Source of the DNA: Deltaproteobacteria bacterium
GTDB taxonomy: Bacteria; Desulfobacterota; Desulfobaccia; Desulfobaccales; 0-14-0-80-60-11
Assembly: GCA_019308625.1 (NCBI GenBank)
Contig: JAFDHU010000083.1
Location: forward strand, 1-10,632
Direction of reading: 5' to 3'
Length of the DNA stretch: 10,632 bases
Part shown: positions 6,568 to 10,632 of the stretch, one piece after another
Layout: each line of letters begins with the position of its first letter
Position numbering within the stretch: the first letter of the stretch is position 1
Notes under the pieces: generated by a model
The model's input: only the letters and a program-made list of their open reading frames with translations
What the model was told of the DNA's origin: nothing
The model's database searches: none
Position numbers and translations under genes: made by a program

Positions 6568-7817
6568 ATGACGGCTTTCAAGCCCCAGGGAGCTTTGGCC
6601 CCGGAGGAGTCCGGCTCCGGGCCGGACCGCCCCCTGCCCCAATCCTTACAGGAGCTGGGCTTGCCGGAAATCTTTCTGGCCAATTTGACCCTCAAGCACT
6701 GCTTTTTCCTGGAAGTCTTTTATCTGGCCGAGCTGACCGAACGCATCAAGCTCTCCGCCACCATCAACCCGCAGCCAACCCCTTAAGTCTGGCCAACCGC
6801 TTTGCCCTGACCGACAGCGGCAAGCGCCGGGCCGCCAACCTCCTGGAGTACGATGCCTATGTGGGGCCGGCCCCGGTGAGCCTGGAGGATTACTGGCACC
6901 AGGTGAACCAGCAGAGCATCCGGCTTACCCGAGTGACCCCTGCCCGCCTCCAGCAGGTGTTCCAGGGGCTGGTGCTGGCGCCGGATATCCTGGAACAGCT
7001 GGGACCGGCCTCGGTGAGCGGCAAACCCCTGTTCCTCTACGGCCCGCCGGGAAACGGCAAAACCACCATCGCCTTAAGGCTGGGGCACATCTGGAACGAC
7101 GCCATCCTGGTGCCTTATGCTTTGTACGTGGAAGGCAATGTCATCCGGGTGTACGATGAAATCAGCCATCAGCCTCACAGTACGGCAGGTGGGATCACCG
7201 AGGCCAGCGACCGCCGCTGGGTGCGGTGCCGCCGGCCCACGGTGCTGGTGGGGGGGGAGCTCACCCTGGGAATGCTGGATCTAGCCTTCAACCCCACCCT
7301 GAAGTACTATGAGGCGCCCCTGCAGCTCAAGGCCAACAACGGCCTGTTCATCGTGGATGACTTCGGGCGCCAGCAGGTCTCCCCCCAGGAACTCCTCAAC
7401 CGCTGGATTATCCCCCTGGAAAACCGCCAGGACTTCCTCTGCCTGCATACCGGCCAGAAGTTCGCCATCCCCTTTGACCAGTTCCTGGTGTTCGCCACCA
7501 ACCTGGAGCCCCGCACCCTGGTGGATGATGCCTTTCTGCGGCGCATCCGCTCCAAGGTAAAGGTGAACCACGTCAACCGGGAGCAGTTCATTGAAATCTT
7601 CCGCCTCATGTGTCAGCACTACCAACTGGAGTATGACCCCGACGCAGTGGAGTATCTGCTGGCCACCTATTATGACGGGGGCCAGCGCCCCATGGACGCC
7701 TGCCACCCCCGGGACCTGCTGGACCAGATTCTGGACTACTGCAACTTTCATCAGGTGCCGCCCCGCCTTTCCAGGGAGAACCTGGACCGGGCCTGCCGCA
7801 TCTACTTTGTCAGCTAG
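6568..7817 (+). CDS. AAA+ ATPase with N-terminal winged-helix segment; reading frame broken
   Basis: Recognised as a family of about 440-aa AAA+ ATPases with an N-terminal DNA-binding-like winged helix. The gene opens with ATG at 6568 (GGAGGTG eight bases upstream; GTG at 6565 is an alternative) and encodes family-typical LPQSLQELGLPEIFLANLTL and AELTERIKLSATI, then meets TAA at 6784-6786. The family sequence resumes in the -1 frame at about 6777 (NPLSLANRFALTDSGKRRA) and is open to 7817. Intact core motifs are Walker A GPPGNGKTT (7041-7067), Walker B FIVDD (7347-7361) followed by FGRQQVSP, sensor 1 FATN (7491-7502), FLRRIRSKV near 7533-7559, and the C-terminal CHPRDLLDQILDYCNF. About 20 residues expected between the two parts (the wing) are absent. 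The open frame extends upstream to 6495 in the second frame, but that N-terminus looks noncoding. Target unknown; the gene is divergent from the tad operon. It may be a pseudogene, a sequencing or assembly error, or translated from a downstream start such as GTG 6861. Confidence 0.75.
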
Positions 7818-7894
7818 GGGGCTTCCCTCCGGCGGTTTTTGCCTTTTTTCGGGGCAGAGTTCCAAACTGCAGACTTTTTTCCGGCTGGATGGGG

Positions 7895-7900
7895 TACAAT
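7895..7900 (+). promoter_or_regulatory. Probable -10 box for the nagZ-like gene
   Basis: TACAAT (5/6 match to TATAAT) lies 27 bases before the start codon, in the 110-bp gap after the ATPase gene. The expected -35 position holds GACTTT within a T-rich run, a poor match. It suggests that the hydrolase gene has its own promoter. Confidence 0.4.
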
Positions 7901-7927
7901 GGGAGGGCAGATCGGAAAGGAGAGCCC

Positions 7928-8983
7928 ATGTCTGTCAATACTGCTGCCCCTTCGGCGTACGGCCGACTGTTTATGGTGGGGCTGCCCGGTCCCCGGCTGG
8001 ACCCGGTGGCCCGGAGTCTGGTCCGGGAGCTTCGGGTGGGCGGAGTGGTCCTCTTTGCCCGCAATCTGGAAAGTCCCCAACAGATTTGGGAGCTGACCAG
8101 GGCGTTGCAACAGGAGGCGCTGGCCGCCGCCGGCCTGCCCCTGCTCATTGCCGTGGACCAGGAAGGCGGGCCGGTGGAGCGCCTGAAGGCCCCCTTTGCG
8201 TCCCTCCCCTCAGCCCGGGAGCTGGGCCGCAGGGCTTCACCCCAGGAGGTGGAAGACCTGGCTCGGCAAACCGCTTGGGAGCTGGCCCTGGTGGGCTTCA
8301 ACGTCAATCTGGCCCCGGTGCTGGACGTGGCCCGGGGGCCGGAGTGCCCGCTGTATGAGCGCTCCTACGGCGCCGACCCGGAGCTGGTGGCGGCCTTGGG
8401 GCAAGCCGCACTCCGGGGCTACCTGGCAGGAGGGGTGCTGCCGGTGGTCAAGCACTTCCCCGGCCTGGGGGACACCCTGCGGGATTCCCATGTGGAGCTT
8501 CCCACCGCCCAGGGAAAAGACCCTTCCCGGCAGGTGGATCTGCTTCCCTTCCGCCGGGCCGTGGCCGCCGGCGCGCCCTTGGTCATGACGGCCCATATCC
8601 TGGTGCCGGAATGGGATGCCCGACCCGCCACCCTGTCGCCGGTGGCCATCCGCACCTGGCTGCGCCGGGAGCTGGGTTTTGCCGGGGTGGTGATGACCGA
8701 TGACCTGGAGATGGGAGCCATCGCCGGGCAGGTTCCGGTCCCCCGGGCAGCCCGGGAAGCCCTGGCTGCCGGCGCCGACCTGCTGTTGATTTGCGAGCGG
8801 AGCGAATCTGCCTGGGAGGCCGCGGCCCTCCTACAGGAGGATGAAACCCTATGGGCCAGAGTCCAGGAGGCCGGCCGGCGGCTGGAAGGCTTAAGGAGAC
8901 AACTGACTCCCTCTGCCGCCACCCTGGCCGAAGTCAAGGAGTATTTTGCCCAAGCACGGCACACCGCCAAGCCGGGAAATTAA
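7928..8983 (+). CDS. nagZ: Glycoside hydrolase family 3 beta-N-acetylhexosaminidase (NagZ-type)
   Basis: 351-aa GH3 enzyme of the NagZ type, which removes GlcNAc from 1,6-anhydro-muropeptides during peptidoglycan recycling. Visible motifs (numbered from ATG 7928): AVDQEGGPVERL (75-86), FNVNLAPVLDVA around 124-135, KHFPGLGDTLRDSH (175-188) carrying the GH3 Asp-His catalytic dyad (Asp186, His188), and MTDDLEMGAI (256-265), which carries the nucleophile aspartate. The more common KHFPGHG reads KHFPGLG here. No signal peptide is seen, consistent with a cytoplasmic NagZ, and the single-domain length fits. The ATG at 7928 has AAAGGAG with five bases' spacing; an in-frame ATG at 7889 lies upstream of the probable -10 box and is less likely. 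Convergent with the GT9 gene. The fold family is certain; substrate preference is inferred. Confidence 0.9.
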   Translation: MSVNTAAPSAYGRLFMVGLPGPRLDPVARSLVRELRVGGVVLFARNLESPQQIWELTRALQQEALAAAGLPLLIAVDQEGGPVERLKAPFASLPSARELGRRASPQEVEDLARQTAWELALVGFNVNLAPVLDVARGPECPLYERSYGADPELVAALGQAALRGYLAGGVLPVVKHFPGLGDTLRDSHVELPTAQGKDPSRQVDLLPFRRAVAAGAPLVMTAHILVPEWDARPATLSPVAIRTWLRRELGFAGVVMTDDLEMGAIAGQVPVPRAAREALAAGADLLLICERSESAWEAAALLQEDETLWARVQEAGRRLEGLRRQLTPSAATLAEVKEYFAQARHTAKPGN

Positions 8984-9285
8984 GGGAGACAAAAATATAA
9001 TGGCCGGGAGGGGGAGGCCCGGCCACCTGGAGAAAGGAGAAAATGGTATGGGTTTCGGGGGTAACCTTTCGTTAATTTGATTTGCAGTAATGATGCCAAA
9101 GAAAGGCTGAAGCAGAAAGCTTGATTTTCTGCGGCCTTATAAATCTTTCGGCTGCAGGGCCGGCCCTTTTCGGTTCAAATTTTTGTACCAGATTTCGGGC
9201 CTGATATGGGCTTTGGCCCTTTAATTGCAAGAAAAGCGGTGAGGGCCAAAAAATCTTACCCGAAAGGCGGACAGGCCAAATATTT
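8984..9285. other. 302-bp intergenic region between convergent genes
   Basis: No supported gene. It contains a minus-strand terminator (9001-9025), a 10-codon open frame with a good SD at 9043-9075, a 12-bp palindrome AGGGCCGGCCCT followed by TTTT (9156-9170), a GGGC-TTTG-GCCC hairpin followed by TTTAATT (9208-9226), and AT-rich degenerate repeats near its right end. The last two hairpins are weak candidate terminators for the plus-strand hydrolase gene. The region is less GC-rich than its neighbours. Confidence 0.6.
8990..9025 (-). terminator. Intrinsic terminator for the minus-strand GT9 transcript
   Basis: TGGCCGGG (9001-9008) and CCCGGCCA (9018-9025) form a perfect 8-bp stem with a 9-base loop. 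Read on the minus strand the stem is followed by TTATATTTTTG, a U-rich tail. The plus-strand downstream side is not U-rich, so it acts towards the left. It would end the GT9 mRNA some 290 bases after its stop codon, just short of the hydrolase gene. Confidence 0.6.
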
Positions 9286-9292
9286 TTACCGG
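9244..9292. repeat. Pair of degenerate 19-bp direct repeats at the GT9 3' end
   Basis: GGCCAAAAAATCTTACCCG (9244-9262) and GGCCAAATATTTTTACCGG (9274-9292) match at 15 of 19 positions with a 30-bp period. A looser third copy may lie near 9172-9190 (CAAATTTTTGTACC). The right-hand copy includes the stop codon of the GT9 gene. Function unknown. Confidence 0.4.
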
Positions 9293-10290
9293 CCGGAGAG
9301 GAGGGCCACGGCCACCTGCAACACCTTCTCCGGAGAGAGGTTCCGAAGGCAGATGGGCGCCTCACAGGTGATGTCCCGGCCGGCGGTGCAGGGGACGCAA
9401 TCCCCCGGCGCGGTGAGAAGGGTGAGATTTCCCCCGAAAGGCGCCCAAACCTTAGGATCAGTGGGCCCGAACAGGGCCAGAACGTCTCGGGCTCCGGTAG
9501 CCACCGCCAGATGGGTGATGCCGCTGTCCCCCCCGAGATAGAGGCGGGTTAAGGCCAGCACCCGGGCCACCTGGGAAAGGGGCAGGCCGGCCACCAGAGT
9601 TTGTCCCTGAGAGCGAGCCAGCCCTTGCAGGTAAGGCAGCCAGGAGAGCTCTGCCGGCCCGGCCAGCCAGGCCACCTGCAGGTCAAACTCCCAGGCCAGG
9701 GTCCGGGTGACCTCAAAGTAGTGGGACAAGGGCCAGTTCTTCTTGGCGTGGCCGCTGCCCGGAGCCACGGTCAGCAGCGGCTGGTTCCCGGGCAGTCCGG
9801 CCGGCAGCGGCTCGTTTTCCCCGGCCGCCACCGGGAGATGAAGCGGCTCCGGTTCATAGGCCAAGCCCAGCTCCGCCAAGTGCCGGGCCTGCAGCGTCCG
9901 CACCGGTTCACGACCATTTTCTGAAAAGGAAGGTATCCAGAGAACCCGGCGCACGCCTGCCTGCCGCAGGCGGCTGAGAAAATCATGAGAGGGCCGGGGA
10001 GTGAATACCAAAGCCAGGGAAAAACCGGAGAGGCGCTCTGCCAGGAAGGCAGGCAACTCCCCCTGCGTAAAAAGGCGAGACCATAGGCTGGCCCCTGCGT
10101 CCCAGACGGCCTCCAGAGACAGGACCTCCTGGAGGAGCCGCCAGCATTCCGGGTGCCCCACCCCGGTGAGCCGGCTCCGGTGATAGTAACGTCTTATGGC
10201 CGTCAAGGCGGGGCCGGCCAACAGCAGGTCTCCCAGGGCGCCGTTATGCCAGATGAGAATATGTTCTACGTGTTCCGGCGGCGGCAGCAT
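9286..10290 (-). CDS. Glycosyltransferase family 9, heptosyltransferase-like
   Basis: 334-aa GT-B fold enzyme of family GT9, which includes the ADP-heptose:LPS heptosyltransferases (WaaC/WaaF/WaaQ). N-terminal motif NGALGDLLLAGPALTAIRR (16-34) contains the GxxGD acceptor-side loop. In the C-terminal half are APGSGHAKKNWP (176-187), LGGDSGITHLA (252-262), the nucleotide-sugar binding motif with conserved DSG..H, and FGPTDP (274-279). Four cysteines at 298, 301, 309 and 314 (CVPC...C....C) form the cluster often seen at the end of GT9 enzymes. The ATG at 10288-10290 has a stop codon (TGA) two codons upstream in frame and no clear SD. It likely acts on the cytoplasmic face of the inner membrane in LPS core or other surface glycan synthesis. 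The exact donor and acceptor cannot be read from the sequence. Confidence 0.9.
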   Translation of the reverse strand: MLPPPEHVEHILIWHNGALGDLLLAGPALTAIRRYYHRSRLTGVGHPECWRLLQEVLSLEAVWDAGASLWSRLFTQGELPAFLAERLSGFSLALVFTPRPSHDFLSRLRQAGVRRVLWIPSFSENGREPVRTLQARHLAELGLAYEPEPLHLPVAAGENEPLPAGLPGNQPLLTVAPGSGHAKKNWPLSHYFEVTRTLAWEFDLQVAWLAGPAELSWLPYLQGLARSQGQTLVAGLPLSQVARVLALTRLYLGGDSGITHLAVATGARDVLALFGPTDPKVWAPFGGNLTLLTAPGDCVPCTAGRDITCEAPICLRNLSPEKVLQVAVALLSGR

Positions 10291-10316
10291 GACTCAATCA
10301 GGCCCTGGCTGGATAA

Positions 10317-10349
10317 GGGGGGTTGGGAGGGGTGCTTGGGGGGGGCGGG
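10317..10349 (+). other. Potential G-quadruplex upstream of the GT9 start
   Basis: Five G-runs on the plus strand (10317-10322, 10325-10327, 10329-10332, 10338-10345, 10347-10349) separated by loops of 1-5 bases meet the usual G4 pattern. The G-rich strand is the template for the GT9 gene, 27 bases before its start codon. A folded template could slow transcription, but this is untested. Confidence 0.4.
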
Positions 10350-10399
10350 AGGCCTGTGGTCCCCCGGTCCTTCCCCCAAAAACATTTTTGACAGTCAAT

Positions 10400-10450
10400 A
10401 TAAAGAAGCCGCCCTCCCCCTGCAAGGTCCATCCAAGGATAGGGCGGCTT
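10400..10450 (-). terminator. Intrinsic terminator of the truncated right-edge gene
   Basis: AAGCCGCCCT (10406-10415) pairs perfectly with AGGGCGGCTT (10441-10450), a 10-bp stem with a 25-base loop. On the minus strand the stem is followed by TTCTTTATATT, a good U-rich tail. It starts 20 bases after the stop codon of the upstream gene and separates it from the GT9 gene. Confidence 0.75.
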
Positions 10451-10470
10451 TGATCAGGCAATGACCGTCA

Positions 10471-10632
10471 TCAGCGCGACGCCGCTTCGGCCAGGCGCTG
10501 GGCCGTGCGGGTGAAAAATCCCTCTTTGTCCCGCGGCGTTTCTTCGGCCAGGGTCAGAATATCCTGCACCAGTTGGCGGGCCAAATCCCTCTCCGGAGCG
10601 GAGCCATCCAGAATGCTGATTATCTCGGCGGC
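10471..10632 (-). CDS. C-terminal fragment of an unrecognised protein
   Basis: The last 53 codons of a minus-strand gene, open from the window edge to TGA at 10471-10473. The visible protein is a predicted run of charged amphipathic helices (AAEIISILDG, ERDLARQLVQDILTLAEE, FFTRTAQRLAEAASR) with no recognisable motif. It is rich in Ala, Glu, Leu and Arg, as in cytoplasmic helical tails. Coding is supported by the open frame, its protein-like composition and the terminator after it. Family and start lie outside the window. Confidence 0.65.
   Translation of the reverse strand, partial: AAEIISILDGSAPERDLARQLVQDILTLAEETPRDKEGFFTRTAQRLAEAASR

Noticed and set aside
6495..6776. 5' extension of the ATPase frame from 6495 as the real N-terminus
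   Set aside because: Its translation is rich in Gly/Pro/Ala with no family likeness, while the overlapping frame from 6568 has an SD and family-typical sequence up to the break.
6765..6786. Programmed -1 ribosomal frameshift joining the two ATPase parts
   Set aside because: No X-XXY-YYZ slippery heptamer in the right phase and no clear stimulatory structure. The apparent loss of about 20 residues points to deletion or assembly error instead.
9072..9365. 97-aa minus-strand open frame over the GT9 3' end
   Set aside because: Overlaps the GT9 coding end in another frame, contains a repeat-derived duplicated peptide (KNIWP / KIFWP), and shows no family likeness.

Overview
The window looks like part of a GC-rich Gram-negative chromosome. 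The support is a heptosyltransferase-type GT9 enzyme (LPS or outer-surface glycan assembly), a NagZ-type GH3 glucosaminidase (peptidoglycan recycling) and a Tad/Flp pilus operon. The style of the proteins suggests a deltaproteobacterium-like lineage (for example Desulfobacca or Syntrophobacter relatives). That placement is an impression from protein style, not a demonstrated assignment.

Layout. Positions 27-6128, minus strand, hold a compact Tad pilus operon. In transcription order it is flp pilin, tadE pseudopilin, cpaB/rcpC, cpaE/tadZ, cpaF/tadA ATPase, tadB and tadC. From cpaE to tadC the genes are nearly contiguous, with Shine-Dalgarno (SD) sequences overlapping the preceding stop codons, so translational coupling is likely. 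Two GC-rich stem-loops separate flp from tadE and could set pilin expression apart from that of the assembly genes. No secretin (cpaC/rcpA), prepilin peptidase (tadV/cpaA), tadF or tadD is present in the window. The operon may continue past position 1.

Positions 6129-6567 form a divergent intergenic region between flp and a plus-strand AAA+ ATPase gene. It contains several predicted stem-loops, a perfect 17-bp tandem duplication and an orphan strong SD sequence. It may act as a structured leader for flp, but I could not match it to a known riboswitch class.

Positions 6568-7817, plus strand, encode an AAA+ ATPase with an N-terminal winged-helix-like segment. Its reading frame is broken near 6765-6786, where about 20 codons expected for the family are also missing. 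The ATPase core downstream is intact. Positions 7928-8983, plus strand, encode a GH3 beta-N-acetylhexosaminidase with its own probable promoter. A gap of about 300 bp follows. A GT9 glycosyltransferase lies on the minus strand (9286-10290), and the C-terminal 53 codons of an unrecognised minus-strand gene run off the right edge, with a good intrinsic terminator after them.

How the genes fit together: CpaF powers pilus assembly through the TadB/TadC inner-membrane platform, CpaE/TadZ places the machine, CpaB would contact the secretin, and Flp is the fibre subunit with TadE as a minor pseudopilin. The divergent AAA+ ATPase could be functionally linked to the pilus, but only its position suggests so. 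NagZ and GT9 are cell-envelope housekeeping genes.
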